Part shown: piece after piece, positions 35,262-47,176 of the stretch
Layout: each line of letters starts with the position of its first letter
How positions within the stretch are numbered: the first letter of the stretch is position 1
NCBI GenBank assembly: GCA_037042185.1
Contig: JAXQJY010000033.1
Location: forward strand, 3,286,001 to 3,350,000
Length of the DNA: 64,000 bases
Origin: Sordariomycetes sp. S80-01Y
Lineage: Eukaryota; Ascomycota; Sordariomycetes
Direction: 5' to 3'
The notes under the pieces: generated by a model
The model's database searches: none
What the model saw: the letters and a program-made list of their open reading frames with translations, nothing else
What the model was told of the DNA's origin: nothing
Translations under genes and position numbers: made by a program

Positions 35262-36717
35262 ATGACCGTCCCAGCACTCCTCCCCAATCAATCCTCCCTT
35301 CCGAACCCCAGTAGCACATCGTCATACTGGCATCAAAGTCCGTCCGATAAGCTGCTCAAACACCGCACAACCCCCGACTTGCCAAACTCAAGCCCCGTCA
35401 TAATCATTGGAAGTGGCATCACCGGGGCGTTTGCGGCGCGCGAGCTGGTGCAAGCTGGTAGGGAGGTGTTGATGCTTGAGGCGAGAGAGGCATGCTGGGG
35501 CGCCACGGGACGGGTAAGCCACCGCCCCTGTCGTCCTCATACCCTTCCTCACTCGACCAGCCAACTGACTCATTGATGCGAGTTAGAATGGCGGGCATTG
35601 CCAGCCTTTGGTGTACATAGCGAGACCGGAAGTCGCTCGCTTCGAACTCGACACCTACTTTTACCTTCGCGAGCTCATCTCAGCTAATAGCATCCCGTGC
35701 CATTGGAAAAGTCTCCCTGGCATACACTCAATATACACTGCTGCGACTCTGTTGCTCGTTGAAAGGCGTATCGCCCAACTGCACGCTTCCCATCCGGACC
35801 TAGCCTCCAAGGTCCATCTTATCACCGATAAAACCGAGCTTCGCAAGCTGCGGCTCAAGGACAACGCCATTGGAGCAATCGTCCAGGATTACGCTGCGAG
35901 TGTGTGGCCTTACAAGCTCATCTGCTGGGTTCTGGAAGACCTCCTCTCCGAGGAGCATGAGGGGAGGTTCAACCTCCAGACCAACACTCCCGTCACGCAC
36001 ATTCAGCGCTACGGCGCTGAGTGGATCGCCCATACGGATAGGGGACAGGTCTCAACCACTAATCTCATCTTGGCGACGAATGCATACACCTCCCACCTCC
36101 TGCCCAAGTTCACGAATCTCATCACGCCTGTCAGGGGCCAGGTGGCTGCTCTTGTACCGCCTGAGGGCTGCAAACCGCTGCAGGGTACGCATGTGTGGAG
36201 TTACCAGCTTGAAGGGGATGCAGGGGAGAGCGATGATTACCTTGTACAAGCACCGACGTCTCATCTCATCCTCGGCGGGGAACGAATGGCTGTTCCAGAC
36301 GGCGCTGAAGGGGTTTCTGACGACTCCTCCGTTGACCCCGTCCTCTCGTCCCGCCTCCACTCAGTTCTCTCATCAACTCTACAGCTCTCGTCCTCCGATC
36401 CTGAAGTTCTGCGGTCTGACCACGAATGGACCGGCATCATGGGCTACTCAGCTGACGGAGCGCCTTGGATCGGACGTGTGCCGGAGGAGCTAGGTGGTGG
36501 TGAGGGTCTGTGGATGAGCGCCGGTTATACGGGCCATGGGATGCCTGTTGCTGCGAGAGGCGGTGTCGCTGTGGCGGAGGAGATTTTGGGTAGGAAAGGG
36601 GTTGCTGTTCCTGAAGCTTGGGGTGTTCATGAGGATAGAGCCCGGAAGTCCAGGGAGAACAAGATGCCGGAAAACCTAGAAGCGGAACTGAGAGCTTTGT
36701 TGGAGGAGGAAGCTTGA
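35262..36717 (+). CDS. FAD-dependent oxidoreductase, D-amino-acid-oxidase (DAO) family
   Basis: Exons 35262-35513 and 35587-36717, 460 aa. The 73 bp intron (GTAAGC...TTAG, phase 0) falls between ATGR and NGGHCQP, a conserved block of this family. The dinucleotide fold is VIIIGSGITGAFAARELVQAG with an acidic strand end LMLEA. Later marks are TPVRGQV and a C-terminal GYTGHGMPVAARGG flavin-binding segment. Relatives oxidise amines or amino acids such as glycine, sarcosine or gamma-glutamyl-putrescine, giving peroxide. There is no signal peptide and no clear peroxisomal tail (ends EEEA). The gene converges on the acyl-CoA ligase with a 147 bp gap. Confidence 0.87.
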
Positions 36718-36864
36718 TATCGAGGAAGTATCAGACGCCATTCGTATAGAGAGAAGAGCTGATATCAATGCTCAATCCCAGTCATTATATATAAAGCAAT
36801 CGATCCTGACGCCTCGCAAATCCAAGCAGACTATACCGGCTTGGTTCCACTCACCACATTCACA

Positions 36865-38645
36865 TCACAGCCTCGCCCTAACTCCCTCTTCAACCTCCCG
36901 TTTCGCCCGGTCCCTCAAGACTTTGCGCAGGACTTTTCCACTGGCATTCTTCGGGATCGCATCCACAAACACAACACCACCCTTGAGTCTTTTGTATCGG
37001 ACCGCCCTCCCCTCCACCCACCGTTGTACATCCCCAGCGCTGCACTGCGCTCCTTGCCTCGGCACAACGTACGCCCGTGGCATCTCACCACCATCAACGA
37101 CGACACCCACCGTCGCCGCGTCGAGGACGTCCGGGTGGGAGAGCAGGAGGTTGTCCAGCTCTGTGGGTGAGACCTGGAAGCCTGAGACTTTGATGAGCTC
37201 CTTCTTCCGATCCACAATGTGGAAGATTGCTCCGGGCGAGGACGAATCGAAGTAGGCCATGTCACCTGTGCGTAACCATCGCTCGTTGCTTTCATCGTGG
37301 GCAATGGTCGCCAGCGTAGCGGCAGGATTCTGCCAGTACCCCTTCATAACGTTAGGCCCGCTGATGAGAAGCTCCCCCGGGACACCTGGCTCATCGACCT
37401 CCTCTCCATTCTCGATACTAATGATCTTGGCCTTGCAGTCGGGCAGAAGCTCACCAATCCCACTCTGCGCCGGTCGAGTGGGATCCCAACCTAACCCGGT
37501 GCACGTCAGTTCCGTCATCCCAAAGCCCTCTCTCAGCAGCCCATCCTTCCCAGGCGGAAAGTTTTTATTTCTCGGCAAGACCTCATTCACACTATCCTGA
37601 GTTGCCTTGGGAAGCGCCGCAGCTCCACTGCCCACCATCTCCAGACTACCAAGGTCGACCCGCCTGGCTAGCGGGTGTTTCGCTAGTGCCGCCAAGATGG
37701 GCGGTACGACGAAGAGGTTGGTGATGCTGAACTCCTCGATATGCCGTAGCATCGCCGACAGATCGAACTGAGGCATGACGTAAACTGGGATCTGCTGCCG
37801 TGGGTAGACGCTGAGGAAGTATCCCTGTGAGAAGGCGTGATACATGGGTATGAAGCAGAGCGCTGCCGCACGGGCTGTGCGCTCGGCATGTGAGGGGTGA
37901 AGATGGCTGAGGTGGGCTATTCCCGCGCCGTTGGCGACGTGGTTGTGATGGGTTAGCTCTACGCCTTTGGGAAGGCCGGTCTTTTTCATGTCAGCGGGCT
38001 TCTACATTGTGCAACGAGCATGGGGATACGTACGGTTCCAGATGAGTAGTTCAGCGTGCATGTCATCTCATGGGGGTTCCTTGGTTCTTCCCACATAAAA
38101 GCTGCTGCCTCCTCCTCACTTCCCAACAGATTCCCCCAATGCTGGACTCGCTCGCTCTCATGTAGCTCCTTCTTTTCATCGATACCTGGAACCCAGCCAT
38201 CCAACTGAAACACCCTCCCCTTTTCCAACCCTGCCAGCTCCGCAGCCTGGAGCGCTGCGTCCCAGCTGCTCTCGGTGGCAATCATGATCATTGCACCGCT
38301 ATCTTCTAACTGGTAAGCCAATTCACTGGCTGTATATCCCGGGTTGGCACCCGTGAACACGGCACCGGACATCCATATCCCCAAAACTAGCGCGGGAAAC
38401 GTGACTGAGTTCCCCGCGAAGACTAACACGCGGTTTCCGCGGTTGATTCCATGTTGATGCAGGCCGACAGCTAGGCGCTTTGCCAGGTTATGAGCGGAGG
38501 CGTAGGTCAGGTAGCGGGAGGGGTTTGAGGCGTCTATCCAGGCTTTTCTGTTAGACAGAGATTGAGAGCGTTCATTGAGGTTGAAGATCCAAGATTGGAT
38601 GGAGCACTGCGGGACGGCGACTGAGAAGCGGGATTCGATGGGCAT
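36865..38645 (-). CDS. Acyl/aryl-CoA ligase (4-coumarate-CoA ligase-like), peroxisomal
   Basis: Exons 38645-38034 and 37980-36865, 575 aa. The intron (GTACGT...AAAG, 53 bp) splits the AMP-binding signature, and the join gives YSSGTTGLPKGVE at about 200-212. Other adenylation motifs are GFGMTELT, WLRTGDMAYFD, VDRKKELIKVSGFQVSPTELD and the catalytic Lys in NASGKVLRK. The chain ends in ARL, a peroxisomal targeting signal type 1. Such enzymes load fatty or phenylpropanoid acids onto CoA before beta-oxidation or secondary metabolism. I prefer the ATG at 38645; the frame is open 88 codons upstream, but those residues do not resemble the family. Confidence 0.9.
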
Positions 38646-41028
38646 GGTGGTTGGCTGTGAAGCTATTTGAGACCGGGTTGATATCGATGTAGCCCTTCGA
38701 TTTCGAATAGGGCCAATTATGTCGTTGTTGAAATTGCAGACCGAACAAGTACACGAGTTGAAATCGGATGAGCCCAAGATCAGAGTGGTGATGATGAGAC
38801 ACTGTTGAAAGTGGAGCAAAGGATGTAGCGTCCTCGTAGTCGCCGTCCTCGTCTCAGTCGCGATCGCCAAGACTCCATCCAGCTGCCAAACGCCAGATTG
38901 GAAGCTCAACTCAACCCAGTGTTGACTCCGACCAGGCGACGCTGGTTAGGGTTGAGGAGACGGTCAGTGAGTACAGGCGCTGCCCAAATCGAGCCGCGAC
39001 TCGATGAGAGTCTCCGCAGCCGAGATTGAGAGCCTAATCCGGGACGCAAGCGACAGTTCTATAAAACGTACGGAACAACTCATAGTGGCGCATGCAGATG
39101 CGCCATGCCATCCACCTCCGAGCAACCTTGTGATCAACGGCCAAGGCTTGCTGAAGAGGCAGAAGGCAACATGTGCTCCCCCGCAAAGAGCCCGTCTCGA
39201 ACCTGTTAGAGTTCTCTGGAAGCGTACCCTGCAAATCCAAATACCGCCGAGAATGCCATGCCGCCTGCTCGCACGGTCAAACTGGGGATAAGCGATATGA
39301 ACATCGCGCGCGGTGCCTCGCACCTCGTCGCGCCACGCTCCTGTCGTCGGTTGGTACTCCATACACTGATTCTTTGTCCGTTTGTCATCCCGGAGCACAC
39401 GGAGGAAAAGTTGTCGGAGCGAGTTTCTCGGGTTACACGGTCCGCCAGCGCTCAAGAACCACGAACTCAGTCTCGTGTCTGTAACCGAAGCCGGTGCATC
39501 CCCAAGCGCCGAGAACTAGCTTCCTTCCCGTTGCCCACGCGTTCGGTCGGATTGAAGAGAAATTCATGCAAATGCACATTCGTGCGTGTCGGTTCGCGAT
39601 GATGGCACAAGCTTACCTCCACTGTGCACAGGGCGTTGTGAGAGACTTGAACGAGGGTGTGGCCGTAGGCGCTTCGCGAGATATACCTACGGGCTTTATA
39701 GACTCGCTTACCATCGCTCCTATTGGATGTTTTTCGTCTGTCTGCTGGGGCGAAGGCAGCATTACACCGCCATGCTGCGATCATAGTCTGTCCACAACGT
39801 CACATTCTTAGAGCCAATGAACGGGTCGTCTTTCCGTCGTTTGAACATCCCTTTGCCAATAACACATCAACGTCTACAAGGCTTGAATGCTGTCTCGGGC
39901 ATCACGGCTGTCACAGCATGACTGCCCACTTGTTGCATGGCTTGGGACACATCATGCTGCGCAACCCGTTCATCCGCCGCAAACGCTGACATCTCGCATA
40001 TTCCGGCGCTGTGCAACCATTGCTGCAAGTAATTCATCAGTTCCATACGTCTGGGTCGAGAGTTCGGCTTCTGAGAGCTTCAGATTGGACGTTGAGCTCA
40101 ACGAACCACGTGGTGAGGTTCGACAGCATGTATAAGGCAGGCTCATCGTCTGCGCGATGCCCACAACGGTAGTCTCAACTCTTGGGACAGAGGATCAACA
40201 TCCTTGGACGACGACCGAGGTGATGTACGTCGCTTACTCCAACATAAGAACGCCCATCTTGGATGAGGTCCGCCTGGCGAGCGAGCGTTCCATGGTATTC
40301 AACTTAGTGGTCGATCCCTTAGGTTTTGAGTTTCTAAGAATGCTTAGAATCTCCTAAGCAGCACACTGGTCTCTCAGCGAACTTGGATCCAGGCAATAGA
40401 AACTGAATGCGGATTCATTGATCGTGGGATCTGGACCCAGGATGATAATTCTGCCGCTGAGGTATCAACGATCTTTTCCTTGGCGATGAAGGAGTGGGAG
40501 TTCGACTGCGTAACTCTGGCGAGAAGAACAACTCCTCACACCTGAGACAGATCAACTTAGACAAGAAGTGAAAATTTCCTCGCAGATCCAGTAGCACATG
40601 TTTCTCCAACTAGAGCATCTCGATCAATGTCAACAGCCACGCTGCTTGACTGGGCGGGCGTGAGCCACAAGGCAGTGACCACACTGAGTTCCCAGACATA
40701 TGTGAACTTTAGTGCACCAATGAGTCCAAAGTAGAATCCTTCGTGGCTGCCTTGGTGATTTCAATATTTTCCATACCATGATATGATGCTGCTGTAGTGC
40801 AGGTTGGCGATGGCCAGCGACGGGTGGTGACCAAACCGCCCCACCGAGCTGCGAACTTGAACTTGCAGCCAATAACCGAACCTTCCCCGGCCGCCCAATC
40901 ATATCCCTGCATTATCAAGCAGCTCCAATTCGACGACATCAACGACAATTCCCTTCCAAAGCTCTCACCACCGGCCTCACCATCCCCTCCCCTCCACCAC
41001 CCTCTCTCTCGCCGCTCAACCCGTCAAC
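38646..41028. other. Intergenic, 2.4 kb, no gene seen
   Basis: Overlapping frames of 60-163 codons occur on both strands with no domain, no consistent splicing and no codon bias that I can see. The last 200 bp are the pyrimidine-rich promoter of the complex I gene. Confidence 0.5.
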
Positions 41029-42012
41029 ATGGCGACCAAGATGACGCCCTACCTGCGCGCTTCCCTGCGCTCCGCCTCCCGCGCCGCAGCACCCTTCGCC
41101 CAGACCCGCGCCCTGTCCGCCACGACCCGACGGGCAAGCGATACTCTGCAAGTGGTGCGTCCGGCCCTTCCACTGTCTTGATGCGACTCGCACGCGTTCT
41201 TTGAGCTCAATTGGCTAATGTCTGACCTTTACAGCACCGCAACACCCCCGACAACAACCCCAGCATCCCTTTCAAGTTCAACGCCCAAAACGAAGCCATC
41301 ATCGCCGAGATCCTCAAGCGCTACCCGCCGCAGTACAAGAAGGCCGCCGTCATGCCCATTCTCGACCTCGGCCAGCGCCAGCACGGATTCACTAGCATCA
41401 GCGTCATGAACGAGGTGGCGAGACTCCTGGAGATGCCGCCGATGAGGGTGTACGAGGTGGCGAGTTTCTACACCATGTACAACAGGACGCCGGTTGGCAA
41501 GTTCCACGTCCAGGCTTGCACTACGGTACGTTTTCCTGGCCTTTGCCTTGTCCACTTCCTCAATCCTAGGCGCCGGAGAGGGGGCGGAAGACGAAGGATA
41601 CAGCATTCGAAGAGTTGAGGCTGACAGAAGTATACAGACCCCCTGCCAACTCGGCGGCTGCGGCTCCGACTCCATCGTCGATGCCATCAAATCCCACCTC
41701 GGCATCAAGCAAGGCGAGACCACCCCCGACGGCCTCTTCACCTTCATCGAAGTCGAATGCCTGGGCGCCTGCGTCAACGCGCCCATGATCCAGATCAACG
41801 ACGAGTACTACGAGGACCTCACGCCCGAGACCACGGTCCAGCTGCTCAAGGCGCTCAAGGACAGCGTCAACGCCACGACGGGCGAGGTCGACGAGAAGAA
41901 GATGCCCAAGGCCGGACCCTTGACGGGGCGGGAGACGTGCGAGAACAGCAAGGGTCAGACGAATCTGCTGGATGAGCCGTGGGGTGTAGAGAAGACGAGG
42001 AGCGATTTGTAG
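41029..42012 (+). CDS. nuo-24: NADH-ubiquinone oxidoreductase 24 kDa subunit (mitochondrial complex I)
   Basis: Exons 41029-41154, 41235-41525 and 41638-42012, 263 aa. The first ~40 residues are rich in Arg, Ser and Ala with no acids, a mitochondrial presequence. The thioredoxin-like ferredoxin fold then binds the N1a [2Fe-2S] cluster: first Cys pair in [13 protein letters not shown] (split by intron 2) and second in [28 protein letters not shown] is the family hallmark. It sits in the matrix arm of complex I next to the 51 kDa subunit and is the orthologue of human NDUFV2. The C-terminus keeps the [11 protein letters not shown] motif. Confidence 0.96.
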
Positions 42013-42241
42013 GCACGTTAGGGTCATTGGCGAGGAAGACTGGGGGCCAGGGCGGAAACGACACACCTTTTCTATGTTTGTAAGTCTGTAGGGGCACGCG
42101 AGGTAGAAACTGTACATATTGGTGCGTTGAATGCTACTACGGTATAGACTACACATTTTCCACCAGGTTGGAAACCGGAACTGACCCGTGCAAATTCACT
42201 TATCCGCCCAACCAATTTTCAGAACATTCCCCCAAAATCGT

Positions 42242-43900
42242 TTACTCCAGACGCAAGATCCAGCCATCGCCCATACGTTCGTTGCCCTCACTCAAACCGC
42301 CGTAAATCATGATGGCACTCTCCTCCAGATCGCTCATCACGGCGCTGGCCAGCCAGCCCCTCGGCTCAGGCTCATCAAACTGCTCCTCATCATACGGTCT
42401 GGTGGTCACCCTGATCCACTTCCCCTCGCCCGTGTTCTTCCCCGCGGCCCGCCAGATGGCGCTCGTGAGACTTGCGGGTGTCATGCCCAGCGGTGGGACC
42501 TGGAACGTCCACACGTCGCCGTGGAACTTGCCCGCCCCGGCATGACCGTCGGAGCTGGGAGAGCCTTCGCCCATCGCAAGGACTAGGAACTCCCGACCGC
42601 CGCCGATGGTGAGTGCTTGCAGCGAAGCGACGCTGCGCGGAGATGGCCACTGGTGGGAGGCCTCGAGGTGGATTTCGTTTGTTGAGGCGTCGATGTTGTT
42701 CTGCTGGATGATCTGCCAGATTCCGCGTGCGCGGATGGCGATTTCGCCTTTGGTGACGCTGTCGTTGAACATTTCAACCTCGAGATCCAGGAAGTCAAGC
42801 TGCCCGCCGACCTCTTGCTCGCCGTCGAATCCTCCGAAGCGGAACAACCGGCTCTTGCTGATGCAAATGGCCGTGCCCCCACGAGCGGGACCTGGTGCAG
42901 AAGGAAGCTCGATCCATGTCCTTGACCTGACGTCAAAGGCCCAGACATCGTTGGTGCGCTCGCCGCTGGAAAGACAGCCGGCGTGGATGAAGAAGGTACC
43001 GTAGCCGTCTGCCTCCTTATCGCTGGCATCTTCGGCAACGTTTCCTACAATCGGGTCCTGAGGAATTCCGGTCTTGGACGTATCTCCGATGAATCTCTGG
43101 CGCCAGTTTTGAGGAGGACGAGGGGCAGGCTTCGCAAAGTCCTGAGGGCGGTCGGTTGAGGTGGCGCAGTGGTAGCTTCGAGCGGCGGGATGGGGGATGA
43201 GAGCACCGCCTTTGACAGCCGGAAGAGGGTCGAGATAGCTCCACGTGTTGGCGCGGGTGTCAAAGACCCAAACGCGACCGCCCTCCTCGAGGGGTTTCAT
43301 CTCGGGCCCGCCGCGACCTCCGAACATGAAGATGCGAGTGCCAATGGACGCTGTGGCATGGCCGACCCGAGGCTCAGGTACCGGACCTGGCTGAGGTTCC
43401 TCTGTCGCCTTCTCCTTTCCCTTTCCCTTGTCTTCCTTGGGCTCTCCCTCCTTCAAGTCAACTTCATCCAAATCCTTTTCCCTGCCCTTGTACTCGGTCG
43501 ACTCTTCCTGTGGCTCAGCCGGCGGCTGCCTCACTTCCTCCGGCAACGCACCCTTCGCCTTGATGGTATACGAGTCGGCCCCGGCACTGCTCCACGGCAA
43601 GGTGATGACATGCATGTCATTGTCCACGGGCTGGCGAGGGTCAATCTCGCCGCCAAAGATGTAGGCTGAACCAGCGACGATATTGAGGGAATGCGACGAC
43701 CGAGGCACAGGCGGGATGGAGATGCGCTCCCAGGTCCCGGTGCTACCAGGCTCTCTACCGCTGCCGAACTTGGGAAGGGATACCTTGGGCATCTGCGGCA
43801 TCTTGGATGGCATCTGAGGGAACTTGGAGGGCATACTGCCTTTGGCGGACTGGAGGAGGTCGGAGGTCCGCCGACGCATGAGCTTGAAGTTGTCTTCCAT
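42242..43900 (-). CDS. Kelch-repeat beta-propeller protein
   Basis: Single exon, 552 aa, starting at the ATG at 43900; the frame is open further upstream but the family part begins here. The N-terminus is basic with PSKFPQMPSKMPQMPK repeats. Kelch blades are seen in SAYIFGGE, TRIFMFGGRGG, RLFRFGGFDGEQ and MIYGGLSEGNERM, each with the Gly-Gly pair after hydrophobic residues. An acidic Lys/Glu-rich insert (about residues 118-165) separates blades one and two. Kelch propellers are protein-binding platforms; the partner is unknown. It is convergent with the complex I gene, 229 bp apart. Confidence 0.85.
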   Translation of the reverse strand: MEDNFKLMRRRTSDLLQSAKGSMPSKFPQMPSKMPQMPKVSLPKFGSGREPGSTGTWERISIPPVPRSSHSLNIVAGSAYIFGGEIDPRQPVDNDMHVITLPWSSAGADSYTIKAKGALPEEVRQPPAEPQEESTEYKGREKDLDEVDLKEGEPKEDKGKGKEKATEEPQPGPVPEPRVGHATASIGTRIFMFGGRGGPEMKPLEEGGRVWVFDTRANTWSYLDPLPAVKGGALIPHPAARSYHCATSTDRPQDFAKPAPRPPQNWRQRFIGDTSKTGIPQDPIVGNVAEDASDKEADGYGTFFIHAGCLSSGERTNDVWAFDVRSRTWIELPSAPGPARGGTAICISKSRLFRFGGFDGEQEVGGQLDFLDLEVEMFNDSVTKGEIAIRARGIWQIIQQNNIDASTNEIHLEASHQWPSPRSVASLQALTIGGGREFLVLAMGEGSPSSDGHAGAGKFHGDVWTFQVPPLGMTPASLTSAIWRAAGKNTGEGKWIRVTTRPYDEEQFDEPEPRGWLASAVMSDLEESAIMIYGGLSEGNERMGDGWILRLE

Positions 43901-45549
43901 TGTCGCTTCGTGGGTTTTTCGATACGAGGGACTTGGTGAGAGGCGGTCGTGGTTGATGCAGCGAAAGGAAAGCGGACGGCAATTGCCCTTTGTCGCGTCG
44001 TAAGCAAGCACAGACTGTGCAGCAAGGATCACAGGGTTCAGTCGAGCTTAGAAGCTGGGGAGCGGCGTCGGCGTCGGAGTCTGCACGGCACGCCAATGAC
44101 GTAGGGCGGCCGATGTGAATGAAGCCTGAATTGGCGTCGCGATGGTGGATGATGGCGTTGATGGAGCACACGGCCGAATTGCTACAGACCCGTCATATGA
44201 TCAAAATGATGGAAAAGGGAAAACAAGAGCGTGTTGGGCCAGACACGAGAAGGGCGGCATCATGGCGGAGCTGCAGGTGCTGATGTGAGCTCCAAGTCCC
44301 AACTCGGACCCTGACGATGGGGGGCCACTGCATGGAGGTGCACGATTCGCTGGTGCTGGGGAGAGAGCCTGGCTGAGGGTGCCCAGGTGGGGTTCCGGCT
44401 GTTCCAAGTTCCAAGCTCCAACTGAAGGCGCTGCGGCGGGGCTGTGCTGGCGACGCTATTTCAGGGTCACAGCGATGATGTAGAGCGAGAGCCAGCTTGG
44501 GGGTTCCTGCTGTGGTAGTGATCTTGGTCTGTGTTAACGGTGCCAAGTCAACCCCACGTGTTTTCATTCATGTGAACCGCTTAAGGTAGGCCTCAACCAT
44601 ATGAATTGAGCCTGCTGAGCCGTTCAAATTCAATCAGGAGCCGAACTGCGTTTGCAAGCCATCCAGAGTGAAAATTGAAGGCATGGCGTGGTGGCCCTCG
44701 GAGACCAGCCAGACCCTGGCTTCCAGCACGTACTGTATCATCATGAGGCTCAGCGCACTCCCGGGTTGCAAATGAAAGCTCCCAGAGCAAATCACAACCT
44801 GAGGCGCAACCGAACCATGCCTGTGGCTGAGTTCCAAATGGTATGAGGCAGCGACAACGGCAACGGCAGCGGGCCGCTTAGTGTGCGGCTCGATCAACTG
44901 AATCTTGGCTCAACGATACAACAACAGTGCTGGGGCCGAGTTAGCGGAAATACGTCGTCCAAGATACAGCGTGGCTATTCCCACACTGCCCTGTAAGTTA
45001 ATTACCCTGCAAGTGAAGCTCCCACCAGCCCGCCGTTGCATGCCGGTCCCACCATAAGCGGCCTCGCCTGCTGCAGCCTGCTCTATTTCCATCATCACCA
45101 CCGCGTCTCGTCGCCTCCTACCGCCCTGTGCGACCGGACAAGGCAGCCGAAGTGCCAGCCTGGTGCCGCCCCACTGGCGAGCCTCCGAGCCATGTCTCAC
45201 TACGCCCCAAACTATTCGTCACTCGCGCCCGAAATGGGACAGCCAGAAGTGGAAGAAAGGCCGGGGTAGGGCTGAAGAGTCGGGAGGGAGCTTGCGGCTG
45301 TAGCTGCAGGCGGAGCACCAAGCGCTTAATATGCGCGGATCCCGGCTCTCACCACCCCTTGCTCGTGGTCCGAGTCTGATTCTCAGCAGAACTCATCTTC
45401 CCAACAGTCTGTAGTTGAAGGACAGCGACCAACAGGCAAAGCTCCCATCTCGTTGGTTTCGCATATGCTACGCGGCGAGACCCTTCCCGCCGAGGTGACC
45501 CTCACATCTTCGAAAGGCTTGGCGTGGACGGCGCACCTTCAGCCTCACC
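43901..45549. other. Divergent intergenic region, 1.65 kb
   Basis: Promoter space of the kelch gene (minus) and the CorA-like gene (plus). Only short, low-complexity frames are present. Confidence 0.5.
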
Positions 45550-47176
45550 ATGGCGGACGACATCTACCAAATCCTCGGCAGCGTGATAGACCTGTGGGAG
45601 CTTCCAACGCGAGGTGACAACGAGTACGTCGAAACCACCGAGTTCTGGCTTGACCGCAAGAAGAACACGGTCAAGGTGAGCTCGCGCAAGATTGCCCCTG
45701 ACGAGCGCTCAGCCTGGTTCGACGAACGCACCCAGGGCGAGGGCGACAAGACAAAATCTCTCTTAGCTCGCTTCGTTTGGGTCGAGGCAAACGCTCCCGA
45801 GCATCATATCAGTCTGGCTCTCTCCGTGCAGCAACATGTTGTGCAGAAGTTTGGCCTGACGCTGGCCCACCATTACTTCAAGTCCAATTTGAGCGGCGTC
45901 AACGCCTTCCCTCGGGTTACAAAGTCACACGCCGACCGTCGCTCTTATGCATTCTGCTTTGGCCCTAAGAGGGCGGCCATATGGTCGCAGACGGTGCCAA
46001 AGGATGCGACGTCTGAACCCTTCATAGAAGGCATCTTCTTCCTGCAAGCAATGCCCAAAGGGAGGGCGTTGGCAGATGGCATGGCCGGCGGTACTGCTGC
46101 GCAGTTCCAGAAACTCATAGAGAGGGCCCCCTGGGCCCCCGAGGTCGTGAGGAGCTCTGCCTTTCCCGCCTACCTCAACGCCCTCGTTCTTAGCAAGGAA
46201 ATCACACAGACTGTTGCTGAGCGATCTTCGCAAATACGGGGCATAGAAAGCCGCACCGGCTTCCACGAATACCAAGGCAGAGGCGAGCCATTCGAGTCGG
46301 ACGAAATCCTCCACGACGTGTCTGCCCGTGCAAGTGGCATCTCGACCAAACTGGCCAGCGTGACTCGAAAAGCTCAGATGACAGAAAAGCTCTTGGATTT
46401 CATCGACCAGATGGTCGAGGAAGACCACTATCATTTCGAGTCCCAGAGGCCCGATAGTCAACCTCCGAGGGGCCCCGGCAAGCATCTTCTGACGAAGAAC
46501 GTGTCTGTCCTAAAGCAACGCCTGGAGATGCAGGCCGCGGAGACGGCGTACGCCTTGAAACGAGTGCAGACTCAAAGTACGGTGGTGGGTAACTCCCCAG
46601 CCCGCTGGCGAAACGGTCACTGACAGGATTGTGCAGCTTTTCAACCTCATTTCCCTGGCCGAAGCCGAACAAAACACAGCTCTTTCGAGTTCGATGAAGA
46701 AGATTGCACTTACGACTCAGCGGGATGCAGCGTCCATGAAGACGCTTGCATACGTGACAATGTTCTTCCTGCCCGGCAGTTTCGTGTCGGCCCTCTTTTC
46801 CACGCCGTTATTCCAGTGGGACGATGTCGATCTCACCAGCAGCAGCATCAAAGTCGGCACCACACCGCAATTCAAGCTTTACTGGGCGGTCACCGTGCCG
46901 CTGACGGTCGTCACCTTTATCTGTTACTTCCTGTGGCTGTGGTGGCAGCACCAGCAGCGCAAGAACCTCAACAAGAAGAAGGGCTCGACGGAGCCCACCC
47001 TCGCGGAAAGGGTGGCAGAGCTGGACGGCGAGACTAGAAAGAGGATGGCGGAGAGAGACATTATCAGAAAAAGGAAGAATACGGTGCAGAGCGAGGAATA
47101 TGGCATTCCCATGACGGGCGTGAGCTCGTGGAGGAGCACCTGGAGGAATACCTGGGGCAAGGACCAGCATGTTTGA
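45550..47176 (+). CDS. CorA-like two-TM membrane protein (Mg2+/Zn2+ transporter superfamily)
   Basis: Exons 45550-46584 and 46637-47176, 524 aa. The intron uses a GTGGGT donor, an ACTGAC branch point and a CAG acceptor; the other nearby AG would break the frame. The large N-terminal domain is soluble and ends in long helices (AQMTEKLLDF, VLKQRLEMQAAETAYALKRVQ). Two adjacent membrane segments follow: TLAYVTMFFLPGSFVSALFSTPLF and YWAVTVPLTVVTFICYFLWLWW. The position after TM1 where true CorA transporters carry GMN is not conserved. This is the common mould CorA-like class whose transport activity is untested. The tail is basic. Confidence 0.83.

Noticed and set aside
38964-39455. 163-codon minus-strand frame
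   Set aside because: No homology recognised and overlapping plus-strand frames are equally open.
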